Assembly (NCBI GenBank): GCA_027422505.1
Contig: JAPQWV010000126.1
Coordinates: 847,001-911,000 of the forward strand
DNA: 64,000 nt
Source: Craterostigma plantagineum
Lineage: Eukaryota > Streptophyta > Magnoliopsida > Lamiales > Linderniaceae
Reading direction: 5' to 3'
Below are positions 32,431 through 45,139 of this stretch, piece after piece. The notes beneath the pieces are model-generated. The model did no database searches. It saw only the letters and a list, made by a program, of their open reading frames with translations, and was not told the origin of the DNA. Numbering within the stretch: the stretch's first letter is position 1; every line of letters starts with the position of its first letter. Made by a program: the position numbers and the translations under genes.

Positions 32431-34868
32431 AATTCACACGTGTCATGCGTAAGTCAAATTACTCGCAGAGTTGCATTGCATGCAAGGATTAAAAAAATTG
32501 ACTTTTGAGCTCCAAAATCATTCAACAAATATCTTTTTATTTTTTTTATCACTCACTAAAAATATCAAATTCTTGCAACTTTTAAGGTATGGTTTGGACT
32601 GTAATTGCGATTTGTTGGGGCCACCACACAAAACTATGTGTGAACTCAATTATGGACATATTTTGTTGTGGGCCTTTACTCAAGTCACACACTATGTATA
32701 AAGTATAACCACTCCACTCCACACCTTGGTGAAATTTAGGATTAATATTAATTATTAATCCAAAGAGCAATGAGATGAATTACTTAAACGGCATTTGTTG
32801 ATAATAAAAAGATAGCAATTCAATGCATCTAATCCTCATTCCAACAGCATTATAATATTTAGATTTTTATTTATTACTTTTTTGTATTGCTTTCATTTCT
32901 GAATATATATTCATTTCTTTGTACCTTTCAGTCATGTTATATTTTCAAGAGCTGGCAATACAGAGTTTGTGAACACATTATTTATTTCTGTTCGGCTTCC
33001 ATTTAGCTGATTTTGATTTATATCTTTGTACCAACTAACCATCAGTAATATAATAAATTTAAAGAGTTGCTGAAAATAAATGAACATTATAACAAGAAAA
33101 ATCATGCTAATGCCCAAGTTAATATAATGTATTAGTATCTAGCGTAGACTAGGATAAATCTTGTTTGGAAAATTCAATGAAGGGACTGAATTAGACACAA
33201 ACGTGTACTGTTGAACTTGAAAATTAATATTCTTTAAGAATATCAAATATTTTAAAAGATATTTATTTTGTGTTTGAGCAATTCATTATCTAACTTTCTA
33301 TTCTTTTGCTAGGGCTTTAGATATTGCAAATATCGAGCCATCTTCCTAAAATAGAAAAGATTTCCATTAATTTGTAATATACTTGATAGATTATCTTATT
33401 TATTCTTTCATTCAGCTTACCGTGCGCCAACCGCTTCATTAGTCCACAACATTAGTCCATTTGACCACTCTATACGTTCTAAGGTCAAAGACCAATGGCA
33501 ACTTGAAGTCTAAGGCAAGGAAGGAACTTCTAATTTTATTTTATAAACAGTGTAGTTATTTATTGTTGTTATCTTAATTCTTATTACTCAACAACTATAT
33601 TACTAACTACTCATATTGAGATGCACGGTTAAGGCTAATATTTGAGAAAATTTGTCGTGAGGTCAGGGGAACAATGCGTTATCTATGTAGCGGATCGACG
33701 AACGCATTTATATATACTCGTGTATTGAGACCCCCAGTTCTAAAATCCTGGGTCCGTCACTGAGAATGATGATATTACTAAGTGGACCTTAATAATGGCA
33801 CAACCTCGTATGAGGCCCATTAACATTAATTGGACCGTATATTAAAGAGGCCCATTAGTTCTCTGGATATATAATTGCCGTACATCAAAGATAATTAATT
33901 AATTAATCAAGATAGTTCATACCTACAATTTAGCTGGACAATAAATGAAGAAGAAACAAACAAAACAGTAGTCTCTGAATTGTGATTCTGTATTAATCCA
34001 TTTGCTTGCATGTTTAGATTATAGAATAGCACACAAAGGCATAATCGGACAAGTAAATGAAGAGAAATATTAAAATTGAAATTGAGAGGAAGACGAGGGA
34101 TTTTGATTCGAGTTGCTAAGCTTTCTCGACTTTTCTCTTGAATCTCTCTTCACCTTTTTCAACCACCATTTCCTTTTCCTATTAAATTCTGTTGCTATTC
34201 GTGATGTAAAAGGGTCTCTTTTGACCATGAAAAGGAACGTAGCTGAATTCAGGTTAGGCTCGTTTTAATTTTCTCTTTAATCATGCCACCATTTAATATT
34301 TGATTATTAATTTTAATTTGAGCCATATGGTTGTGTATGAGCTCCCTTTATTTAATGCTTTCTTCGTTTGATTTCTGTGTTGAAGTCTTGTAGGGTTGTT
34401 GTGACTCATGTGTTAGATTCTTCTGATATGAATGTGAGAATTAGAACTCGTTAGTTTTAACTAGGTTTAGTTCGAGTTTCTTACTTGAAGTCAATGTATT
34501 TCCGACATTGCGATGTTTAATGAATGTTAATATCATGACGATTCTTATTTATATACACATGCATATAATACCATTATAGTCTAATATAGCGGTTGAGGAC
34601 AATAGTTTTCTACAATATACTCATTGAGATATTGTAGAATCAGATAATACTCATTGAGATAATAGCTTTGTGGTCATATAATATATAGCTCACATGAAAG
34701 AAATAATTGAATATCTAATAATTAGTTTGGCTTCAACGACCAAAAAGCACATCGAATCGGTTGAAACCTTAACAAGAACGACGACGGTTCATAGAGTCCA
34801 ACGACTTTGATGTGAGGGACCGTAAACTAGAAAGTTTTTCTTCTCTAAAATGCTTTGGAAACTAAAAA

Positions 34869-35052
34869 GACCACCACCATATGTGGTGCAAAAAATCAAT
34901 ATACATTTAAAAGAGTTGTCACCCGTTCGGCAACAAGGTAAGCCGAATATTTGTACAAGATACAAATGTACAAATATTCGGTTTACCTTGTTGCCGAACG
35001 GCTGACAACTCTTTCAAACGTATATTGATTTTTTTCACATGTGGAGGTGGTC
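34869..35052. repeat. Protease-derived hairpin, unit 1
   Basis: Arms 34869-34956 and 34968-35052 with an 11-base loop. The plus-strand left arm encodes HLKELSPVRQQGKPNIC; the right arm encodes the same segment on the minus strand and joins in frame to EELMSALKDYFKIK upstream, matching papain-like fragment A. The core pairs over about 47 bp with two mismatches. A transcript in either direction would fold into a long stem. Confidence 0.9.
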
Positions 35053-35260
35053 TTTGATTTTAAAGTAGTCCTTCAACGCGCTCATCAACTCCTCCCTGTT
35101 GGTTGGACAAAGTAAGATTTACTTACACCAAGTAATATAGAAATAACAGAAAATGTAAAAGAATATATCTATTATGAACAAACATTTAACCAACAGGAAC
35201 ATACTCAGTAATTTTTTCAACTTGTTCATCATCCATGAAAGCTGTGTAACACTTTGCGCG
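35035..35260 (-). pseudogene. Papain-like protease N-terminal fragment in the array unit
   Basis: The minus strand reads REELMSALKDYFKIKDHLHM at about 35097-35035, then a stop. Upstream at about 35240-35195 a short ATG-led block reads MDDEQVEKITEYVPVG and could be its first exon, separated by an intron-like AT-rich stretch ending in ACAG. The fragment runs straight into the hairpin. Equivalent sequences lie at +5015, +10088, +15229 and +20427 in units 2-5. Confidence 0.55.
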
Positions 35261-35680
35261 GAAGAAAGCTGTATGAAAAATCTGTTCAGTACTCTGAAAG
35301 AAAGCTGTATGAAAATCGACGTGCATCTATTTATAATGAAATAACTCTTTTTTTGTTAGCTTTTCGTTTACTTTTATTAAACATCAATTCAATTTTATAC
35401 GCATACACACTCGACTTAATTTCCTGCAATTGTTCAGCTGCCGTTGCAGCTTTTTTATTTATCTACACCATCAATATCCATTATACCTCAGCTATAATTA
35501 CTTTCTTTCTTGCAAATTGTTCTTGCAAATTGTTCAGCTGCCGTGCAGCTTTATTTTCTGCGCTATCATTAACTGCTTGGCTTCTTAGCAATTCCTACGC
35601 TATCATTAACTGCTTGGCTTCTTAGCAATTCCTATTTTACAGATATTTATTTACTTATTTTCGAAGTTGTTTTCTACTAG

Positions 35681-36155
35681 CAGCTTTTATTTATGAGGAC
35701 GGATTCTTCCGCAATGTAACACGTCTTTATTTATTTGTTGTACAGCTTTGATTCTGAATACATTATTTCGTTGTATAAGGTAGTCCATTATATACTTTTA
35801 CTAGCAGCTTTTTATTTATGAGGACGGATCCTTCCGCAATGTTACACGTCTTTATTTATTTGTACAACTTCGATTCTGAAGACATTTATTTAGTTGTGTA
35901 AAACACTCAAATATATACTTTTACTAGCAGCTTTTTATTTACGAGGAAGCATGTATCATTCTGCACGAAACGTCTTTATTTATTTGTTTGTACAACTTTG
36001 ATTATGAAGACATTTACTTCGTTGTGTAAGACACTCAAATATATACTTTTACTAGCAGCTTTTTATTTAGGAGGACGTACGTATCCTTATGCACGAAACA
36101 TTGTACAACTTTGATTCTGAAGACATTTATTTCGTTGTATAAGACAGTCACTTAT
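35681..36155 (+). repeat. ~124-bp tandem subrepeats, unit 1 (four copies)
   Basis: CAGCTTTTATTTATGAGGAC-type starts occur at 35681, 35805, 35928 and 36056. A fifth copy is split by elements B and C and resumes at about 36870. Equivalent blocks: 40696-41171 (four copies), 45769-46369 (five), 50910-51509 (five) and 56107-56699 (five). Confidence 0.88.
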
Positions 36156-36164
36156 ATACTTTTA

Positions 36165-36485
36165 GGGTATTTTCATTTCAAACCGCTATATAAATATCAT
36201 TTAGGATTCAGATCCTCATGGGAAAAAAATTAGTTTAAAGACCTATTTTTATGCAGTACCACTTTATTGCTCTTATATACAAGTAGTTGAAATTTGTACC
36301 ACAAAATCATAATTCGGTACCAGTTTATGATCATTTGATGCCAGTTTACTTTATTGCTCTGACATACCAGTATGTTGAATGTTTGTAATACAAAACGATC
36401 ATTCTATACCAGTTCATATATCTTTCATACCACTTTTTTACACCACCCTTAATGGGGTCTGATTTCGATGATTCCGAATTGACCC
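36165..36485 (-). mobile_element. Miniature element B copy in unit 1
   Basis: Inverted relative to 28008-28394. Flanked by ATACTTTTA and ATACTTTAA (9-bp duplication, one mismatch). Copies in the other units: 41181-41556, 46379-46698, 51519-51894 and 56709-57085. Units 1 and 3 lack a 55-bp segment near the right end. Confidence 0.8.
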
Positions 36486-36511
36486 ATACTTTAACTAGAG
36501 CTTTTTATTTA

Positions 36512-36829
36512 GGGTATATTAAGATTCAGGACCCAAAAGTGATTAAAAATATTTTTCAGGACCTTTAAAAAAAATTTTAGTTTAAAGGACCCAATTTTTC
36601 GTAAAATTCAAAGATAAGGACCAACCGTAATAAAAGTATATAAACTGTTATCGGATGATCGTTTTCTGTTATATTCAGAACAATGAACTGTTACTGTGGA
36701 ACGATTAATTGTTACTAAAGACAAATAAATTGTTACTGAATAATCGGATCCTTAAAACTAATATTTTTCCTGACATGGCTTGAACTAAAATTTCAGACCC
36801 TGAGAAGGGACTGAACGAAAATTTCCCCC
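36512..36829 (+). mobile_element. Miniature element C in unit 1
   Basis: Starts GGGTATATTAAGATTCAGGA and ends TTTCGTTCAGTCCC-like on the other strand, with the same AAAGGACCCAATTTTT / ATCCTTAAAACTAAT boxes as elements A and B around short CTGTTACT-type repeats. A second copy of its first ~40 bases follows (36830-36868). Other copies: 41583-41901, 46725-47041, 51921-52238 and 57112-57427. Confidence 0.65.
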
Positions 36830-36956
36830 GTTAGGGTATATTAAGATTAGGACCCAAAAGTAATTATATATTTATGAGGACGTATGTATCCTCTGCACTG
36901 AAGCGTCTTTATTTATTTGTTTTGTAAAATAAAGGAACATAAATATACCAAGAGCT

Positions 36957-37034
36957 TCAATCCTTAGCAGCGCGCGCGGCACTTGATCCACTAAAGTTTT
37001 CATCGTCAGGTAGAAGAGTAACATCATCGTTCTC
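36957..37034 (-). pseudogene. Orphan last exon of the cystatin-like gene, unit 1
   Basis: Identical in plan to exon 5 of the gene at 57554-58529: after an AG at the acceptor it reads ENDDVTLLPDDENFSGSS and ends AARAAKD-stop. No other exons are present in the unit. Confidence 0.8.
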
Positions 37035-39882
37035 CTAATAAGTAAGACAATTAATCTTAAATAGAACGTAATAATTTCGTGTCGCCGCCAGACGAGCCAC
37101 ATTGCCATTGCCATTAGGGATGGTTAGCGTCACATAGTATCAAATTGCATAATGTTGAATTTGAACGTACTAATTTCGTGTCGCCGCCAGACGAGCCACA
37201 TTGCGATTGCCACTCGCAATTCACACGTGTCATGCATAAGTCAAATTACTCGCAGAGTTGCATTGCATGCAAGGATTAAAAAAATTGCCTTTTGAGCTCC
37301 AAAATCATTCAACAAATATCTTTTTATTTTATTTTTATCACTCACTAAAAATATCAAATTTTTGCAACTTTTAAGGTATGGTTTGGACTGTAATTGCGAT
37401 TTGTTGGGGCCACCACACAAAACTGTGTGTGAACTCAATTATGGACATATTTTGTTGTGGGCCTTTACTCAAGTCACACACTATGTATAAAGTATAACCA
37501 CTCCACTCCACACCTTGGTGAAATTTAGGATTAATATTAATTATTAATCCAAAGAGCAATGAGATGAATTACTTAAACGACATTTGTTGATAATAAAAAG
37601 ATAGCAATTCAATGCATCTAATCCTCATTCCAACAGCATTATAATATTTAGATTTTTATTTATTATTTTTTTGTATTGCTTTCATTTCTGAATATATATT
37701 CATTTCTTTGTATCCTTTCAGTCATGTTATATTTTCAAGAGCTGGCAATACAGAGTTTGTGACACATTATTTATTTCTGTTCGGCTTGCATTTAGCTGAT
37801 TTTGATTTATCTTTGTACCAACTAACCATCAGTAATATAATAAATTTAAAGAGTTGCTGAAAATAAATGAACATTATAACAAGAAAAATCATGCTAATGC
37901 CCAAGTTAATATAATGTATTAGTATCTAGCGTAGACTAGGATAAATCTTGTTTGGAAAATTCAATGAAGGGACTGAATTAGACACAAACGTGTACTGTTG
38001 AACTTGAAAATTAATATTCTTTAAGAATATCAAATATTTTAAAAGATATTTATTTTGTGTTTGAGCAATTCATTATCTAACTTTCTATTCTTTTGCTAGG
38101 GCTTTAGATATTGCAAATATCGAGCCATCTTCCTAAAATAGAAAAGATTTCCATTAATTTGTAATATACTTGATAGATTATCTTATTTATTCTTTCATTC
38201 AGCTTACCGTGCGCCAACCGCTTCATTAGTCCACAACATTAGTCCATTTGACCACTCTATACGTTCTAAGGTCAAAGACCAATGGCAACTTGAAGTCTAA
38301 GGCAAGGAAGGAACTTTCTAATTTTATTTTATAAACAATGTAGTTATTTATTGTTGTTATCTTAATTCTTATTACTCAACAACTATATTACTAACTACTC
38401 ATATTTCACCATTTATTTTGGATTTCTTATATTACCAATCATTGTAATTTTTTGTTATATTATGCTATAAATAAAAAATATATAAAATCCTTGATTTTAG
38501 AATAAAAAGGTTATAAACGAGTTTAGAGCACTATGCTCTTGGTTTCCGGATGATTTACAAAAGCTATTTATCAAATCAAATATATATAGGTTTGACAAAA
38601 GTATCAACCATATTCATTAAGAAATTAGTACAACATGCACGGTTAAGGCTAATATTTGAGAAAATTTGTCGTGAGGTCAGGGGAACAATGCGTTATCTAT
38701 GTAGCGGATCGACGAACGCATTTATATATACTCGTGTATTGAGACCCCCAGTTCTAAAATCCTGGGTCCGTCACTGAGAATGATGATATTACTAAGTGGA
38801 CCTTAATAATGGCACAACCTCGTATGAGGCCCATTAACATTAATTGGACCGTATATTAAAGAGGCCCATTAGTTCTCTGGATATATAATTGCCGTACATC
38901 AAAGATAATTAATTAATTAATCAAGATAGTTCATACCTACAATTTAGCTGGACAATAAATGAAGAAGAAACAAACAAAACAGTAGTCTCTGAATTGTGAT
39001 TCTGTATTAATCCATTTGCTTGCATGTTTAGATTATAGAATAGCACACAAAGGCATAATCGGACAAGTAAATGAAGAGAAATATTAAAATTGAAATTGAG
39101 AGGAAGACGAGGGATTTTGATTCGAGTTGCTAAGCTTTCTCGACTTTTCTCTTGAATCTCTCTTCACCTTTTTCAACCACCATTTCCTTTTCCTATTAAA
39201 TTCTGTTGCTATTCGTGATGTAAAAGGGTCTCTTTTGACCATGAAAAGGAACGTAGCTGAATTCAGGTTAGGCTCGTTTTAATTTTCTCTTTAATCATGC
39301 CACCATTTAATATTTGATTATTAATTTTAATTTGAGCCATATGGTTGTGTATGAGCTCCCTTTATTTAATGCTTTCTTCGTTTGATTTCTGTGTTGAAGT
39401 CTTGTAGGGTTGTTGTGACTCATGTGTTAGATTCTTCTGATATGAATGTGAGAATTAGAACTCGTTAGTTTTAACTAGGTTTAGTTCGAGTTTCTTACTT
39501 GAAGTCAATGTATTTCCGACATTGCGATGTTTAATGAATGTTAATATCATGACGATTCTTATTTATATACACATGCATATAATACCATTATAGTCTAATA
39601 TAGCGGTTGAGGACAATAGTTTTCTACAATATACTCATTGAGATATTGTAGAATCAGATAATACTCATTGAGATAATAGCTTTGTGGTCATATAATATAT
39701 AGCTCACATGAAAGAAATAATTGAATATCTAATAATTAGTTTGGCTTCAACGACCAAAAAGCACATCGAATCGGTTGAAACCTTAACAAGAACGACGACG
39801 GTTCATAGAGTCCAACGACTTTGATGTGAGGGACCGTAAACTAGAAAGTTTTTCTTCTCTAAAATGCTTTGGAAACTAAAAA

Positions 39883-40066
39883 GACCACCACCATATGTGG
39901 TGCAAAAAATCAATATACATTTAAAAGAGTTGTCACCCGTTCGGCAACAAGGTAAGCCGAATATTTGTACAAGATACAAATGTACAAATATTCGGTTTAC
40001 CTTGTTGCCGAACGGCTGACAACTCTTTCAAACGTATATTGATTTTTTTCACATGTGGAGGTGGTC
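39883..40066. repeat. Protease-derived hairpin, unit 2
   Basis: Same arms and loop as 34869-35052. Confidence 0.9.
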
Positions 40067-42028
40067 TTTGATTTTTAAAGTAGTCCTTCAACGCGCTCAT
40101 CAACTCCTCCCTGTTGGTTGGACAAAGTAAGATTTACTTACACCAAGTAATATAGAAATAACAGAAAATGTAAAAGAATATATCTATTATGAACAAACAT
40201 TTAACCAACAGGAACATACTCAGTAATTTTTTCAACTTGTTCATCATCCATGAAAGCTGTGTAACACTTTGCGCGGAAGAAAGCTGTATGAAAAATCTGT
40301 TCAGTACTCTGAAAGAAAGCTGTATGAAAATCGACGTGCATCTATTTATAATGAAATAACTCTTTTTTTGTTAGCTTTTCGTTTACTTTTATTAAACATC
40401 AATTCAATTTTATACGCATACACACTCGACTTAATTTCCTGCAATTGTTCAGCTGCCGTTGCAGCTTTTTTATTTATCTACACCATCAATATCCATTATA
40501 CCTCAGCTATAATTACTTTCTTTCTTGCAAATTGTTCTTGCAAATTGTTCAGCTGCCGTGCAGCTTTATTTTCTGCGCTATCATTAACTGCTTGGCTTCT
40601 TAGCAATTCCTACGCTATCATTAACTGCTTGGCTTCTTAGCAATTCCTATTTTACAGATATTTATTTACTTATTTTCGAAGTTGTTTTCTACTAGCAGCT
40701 TTTTATTTATGAGGACGGATCCTTCCGCAATGTAACACGTCTTTATTTATTTGTTGTACAGCTTTGATTCTGAATACATTATTTCGTTGTATAAGGTAGT
40801 CCATTATATACTTTTACTAGCAGCTTTTTATTTATGAGGACGGATCCTTCCGCAATGTAACACGTCTTTATTTATTTGTACAACTTTGATTCTGAAGACA
40901 TTTATTTAGTTGTGTAAAACACTCAAATATATACTTTTACTAGCAGCTTTTTATTTACGAGGAAGCATGTATCCTTCTGCACGAAACGTCTTTATTTATT
41001 TGTTTGTACAACTTTGATTATGAAGACATTTACTTCGTTGTGTAAGACACTCAAATATATACTTTTACTAGCAGCTTTTTATTTAGGAGGACGTACGTAT
41101 CCTTATGCACGAAACATTGTACAACTTTGATTCTGAAGACATTTATTTCGTTGTATAAGACAGTCACTTATATACTTTTAGGGTATTTTCATTTCAAACC
41201 CCTATATAAATATCATTTAGGATTCAGATCCTCATGGGAAAAAAATTAGTTTAAAGACCCATTTTTATGCAGTACCACTTTATTGCTCTTATATACAAGT
41301 AGTTGAAATTTGTACCACAAAATCATAATTCGGTACCAGTTTATGATCATTTGATGCCAGTTTACTTTATTGCTCTGACATACCAGTATGTTGAATGTTT
41401 GTAATACAAAACGATCATTCTATACCAGTTCATATATCTTTCATACCACTTTTTTACACCACATAAATGGATAGGACCTAAAAAATTCTCAAATAGCGTC
41501 TGAATCCGAATTCAAACCCTTAATGGGGTCTGATTTCGATGATTCCGAATTGACCCATACTTTAACTAGAGCTTTTTATTTAGGGTATATTAAGATTCAG
41601 GACCCAAAAGTGATTAAAAATATTTTTCAGGACCTTTAAAAAAAATTTTAGTTTAAAGGACCCAATTTTTCGTAAAATTCAAAGATAAGGACCAACCGTA
41701 ATAAAAGTATATAAACTGTTATCGGATGATCGTTTTCTGTTATATTCAGAACAATGAACTGTTATACTGAGGAACGATTAATTGTTACTAAAGACAAATA
41801 AATTGTTACTGAATAATCGGATCCTTAAAACTAATATTTTTCCTGACATGGCTTGAACTAAAATTTCAGACCCTGAGAAGGGACTGAACGAAAATTTCCC
41901 CGTTAGGGTATATTAAGATTAGGACCCAAAAGTAATTACATATTTATGAGGACGTATGTATCCTCTGCACTGAAGCGTCTTTATTTATTTGTTTTGTGAA
42001 ATAAAGGAACATAAATATACCAAGAGCT

Positions 42029-42106
42029 TCAATCCTTAGCAGCGCGCGCGGCACTTGATCCACTAAAGTTTTCATCGTCAGGTAGAAGAGTAACATCATC
42101 GTTCTC
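42029..42106 (-). pseudogene. Orphan last exon of the cystatin-like gene, unit 2
   Basis: Same as 36957-37034. Confidence 0.8.
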
Positions 42107-44955
42107 CTAATAAGTAAGACAATTAATCTTAAATAGAACGTAATAATTTCGTGTCGCCGCCAGACGAGCCACATTGCCATTGCCATTAGGGATGGTTAGC
42201 GTCACATAGTATCAAATTGCATAATGTTGAATTTGAACGTACTAATTTCGTGTCGCCGCCAGACGAGCCACATTGCGATTGCCACTCGCAATTCACACGT
42301 GTCATGCGTAAGTCAAATTACTCGCAGAGTTGCATTGCATGCAAGGATTAAAAAAATTGACTTTTGAGCTCCAAAATCATTCAACAAATATCTTTTTATT
42401 TTTTTTTATCACTCACTAAAAATATCAAATTCTTGCAACCTTTAAGGTATGGTTTGGACTGTAATTGCGATTTGTTGGGGCCACCACACAAAACTGTGTG
42501 TGAACTCAATTATGGACATATTTTGTTGTGGGCCTTTACTCAAGTCACACACTATGTATAAAGTATAACCACTCCACTCCACACCTTGGTGAAATTTAGG
42601 ATTAATATTAATTATTAATCCAAAGAGCAATGAGATGAATTACTTAAACGGCATTTGTTGATAATAAAAAGATAGCAATTCAATGCATCTAATCCTCATT
42701 CCAACAGCATTATAATATTTAGATTTTTATTTATTATTTTTTGTATTGCTTTCATTTCTGAATATATATTCATTTCTTTGTATCCTTTCAGTCATGTTAT
42801 ATTTTCAAGAGCTGGCAATACAGAGTTTGTGAACACATTATTTATTTCTGTTCGGCTTCCATTTAGCTGATTTTGATTTATATCTTTGTACCAACTAACC
42901 ATCAGTAATATAATAAATTTAAAGAGTTGCTGAAAATAAATGAACATTATAACAAGAAAAATCATGCTAATGCCCAAGTTAATATAATGTATTAGTATCT
43001 AGCGTAGACTAGGATAAATCTTGTTTGGAAAATTCAATGAAGGGACTGAATTAGACACAAACGTGTACTGTTGAACTTGAAAATTAATATTCTTTAAGAA
43101 TATCAAATATTTTAAAAGATATTTATTTTGTGTTTGAGCAATTCATTATCTAACTTTCTATTCTTTTGCTAGGGCTTTAGATATTGCAAATATCGAGCCA
43201 TCTTCCTAAAATAGAAAAGATTTCCATTAATTTGTAATATACTTGATAGATTATCTTATTTATTCTTTCATTCAGCTTACCGTGCGCCAACCGCTTCATT
43301 AGTCCACAACATTAGTCCATTTGACCACTCTATACGTTCTAAGGTCAAAGACCAATGGCAACTTGAAGTCTAAGGCAAGGAAGGAACTTTCTAATTTTAT
43401 TTTATAAACAATGTAGTTATTTATTGTTGTTATCTTAATTCTTATTACTCAACAACTATATTACTAACTACTCATATTTCACCATTTATTTTGGATTTCT
43501 TATATTACCAATCATTGTAATTTTTTGTTATATTATGCTATAAATAAAAAATATATAAAATCCTTGATTTTAGAATAAAAAGGTTATAAACGAGTTTAGA
43601 GCACTATGCTCTTGGTTTCCGGATGATTTACAAAAGCTATTTATCAAATCAAATATATATAGGTTTGACAAAAGTATCAACCATATTCATTAAGAAATTA
43701 GTACAACATGCACGGTTAAGGCTAATATTTGAGAAAATTTGTCGTGAGGTCAGGGGAACAATGCGTTATCTATGTAGCGGATCGACGAACGCATTTATAT
43801 ATACTCGTGTATTGAGACCCCCAGTTCTAAAATCCTGGGTCCGTCACTGAGAATGATGATATTACTAAGTGGACCTTAATAATGGCACAACCTCGTATGA
43901 GGCCCATTAACATTAATTGGACCGTATATTAAAGAGGCCCATTAGTTCTCTGGATATATAATTGCCGTACATCAAAGATAATTAATTAATTAATCAAGAT
44001 AGTTCATACCTACAATTTAGCTGGACAATAAATGAAGAAGAAACAAACAAAACAGTAGTCTCTGAATTGTGATTCTGTATTAATCCATTTGCTTGCATGT
44101 TTAGATTATAGAATAGCACACAAAGGCATAATCGGACAAGTAAATGAAGAGAAATATTAAAATTGAAATTGAGAGGAAGACGAGGGATTTTGATTCGAGT
44201 TGCTAAGCTTTCTCGACTTTTCTCTTGAATCTCTCTTCACCTTTTTCAACCACCATTTCCTTTTCCTATTAAATTCTGTTGCTATTCGTGATGTAAAAGG
44301 GTCTCTTTTGACCATGAAAAGGAACGTAGCTGAATTCAGGTTAGGCTCGTTTTAATTTTCTCTTTAATCATGCCACCATTTAATATTTGATTATTAATTT
44401 TAATTTGAGCCATATGGTTGTGTATGAGCTCCCTTTATTTAATGCTTTCTTCGTTTGATTTCTGTGTTGAAGTCTTGTAGGGTTGTTGTGACTCATGTGT
44501 TAGATTCTTCTGATATGAATGTGAGAATTAGAACTCGTTAGTTTTAACTAGGTTTAGTTCGAGTTTCTTACTTGAAGTCAATGTATTTCCGACATTGCGA
44601 TGTTTAATGAATGTTAATATCATGACGATTCTTATTTATATACACATGCATATAATACCATTATAGTCTAATATAGCGGTTGAGGACAATAGTTTTCTAC
44701 AATATACTCATTGAGATATTGTAGAATCAGATAATACTCATTGAGATAATAGCTTTGTGGTCATATAATATATAGCTCACATGAAAGAAATAATTGAATA
44801 TCTAATAATTAGTTTGGCTTCAACGACCGAAAAGCACATCGAATCGGTTGAAACCTTAACAAGAACGACGACGGTTCATAGAGTCCAACGACTTTGATGT
44901 GAGGGACCGTAAACTAGAAAGTTTTTCTTCTCTAAAATGCTTTGGAAACTAAAAA

Positions 44956-45139
44956 GACCACCACCATATGTGGTGCAAAAAATCAATATACATTTAAAAG
45001 AGTTGTCACCCGTTCGGCAACAAGGTAAGCCGAATATTTGTACAAGATACAAATGTACAAATATTCGGTTTACCTTGTTGCCGAACGGCTGACAACTCTT
45101 TCAAACGTATATTGATTTTTTTCACATGTGGAGGTGGTC
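44956..45139. repeat. Protease-derived hairpin, unit 3
   Basis: Same arms and loop as in units 1 and 2. Confidence 0.9.

Larger units (their letters stand above)
32278..37064 (+). repeat. Array unit 1 (4787 bp)
   Basis: First of five head-to-tail copies. It lacks a 228-bp piece present in the others (between CTACTCATATT and GCACGGTTAAGG near 33620), has four ~124-bp subrepeats (35681-36155), and lacks a 55-bp segment of its element B copy. Order within the unit: segment like 25.4-26 kb, unique AT-rich DNA, SMR-flank-like block (34345-34865), protease hairpin (34869-35052), ~124-bp repeats, elements B and C, orphan cystatin-like exon. No functional ORF. Confidence 0.97.
37065..42136 (+). repeat. 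Array unit 2 (5072 bp)
   Basis: Near-identical to unit 1 but keeps the 228-bp piece. Four ~124-bp subrepeats; element B has the 55-bp segment. Confidence 0.97.

Noticed and set aside
35254..35625. A 123-residue plus-strand ORF repeated in four units (35254, 40269, 45342, 50483).
   Set aside because: It is Leu/Ile/Tyr/Asn-rich, contains an exact internal duplication from repeated DNA, uses a non-ATG start and is disrupted in unit 5. Its conservation is explained by recent duplication of the DNA.
35681..36155. A CRISPR-like or direct-repeat array.
   Set aside because: Repeats are ~124 bp with no unique spacers and the genome is a plant's; this is a minisatellite.
38550..38777. ORFs of 60-80 residues repeated in all units (for example at 38550-38777, 36872-37114, 37371-37559).
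   Set aside because: They are copied with the unit, have AT-driven composition and no family motif. The 80-residue minus-strand ORF is an overlapping frame of the orphan cystatin-like exon.
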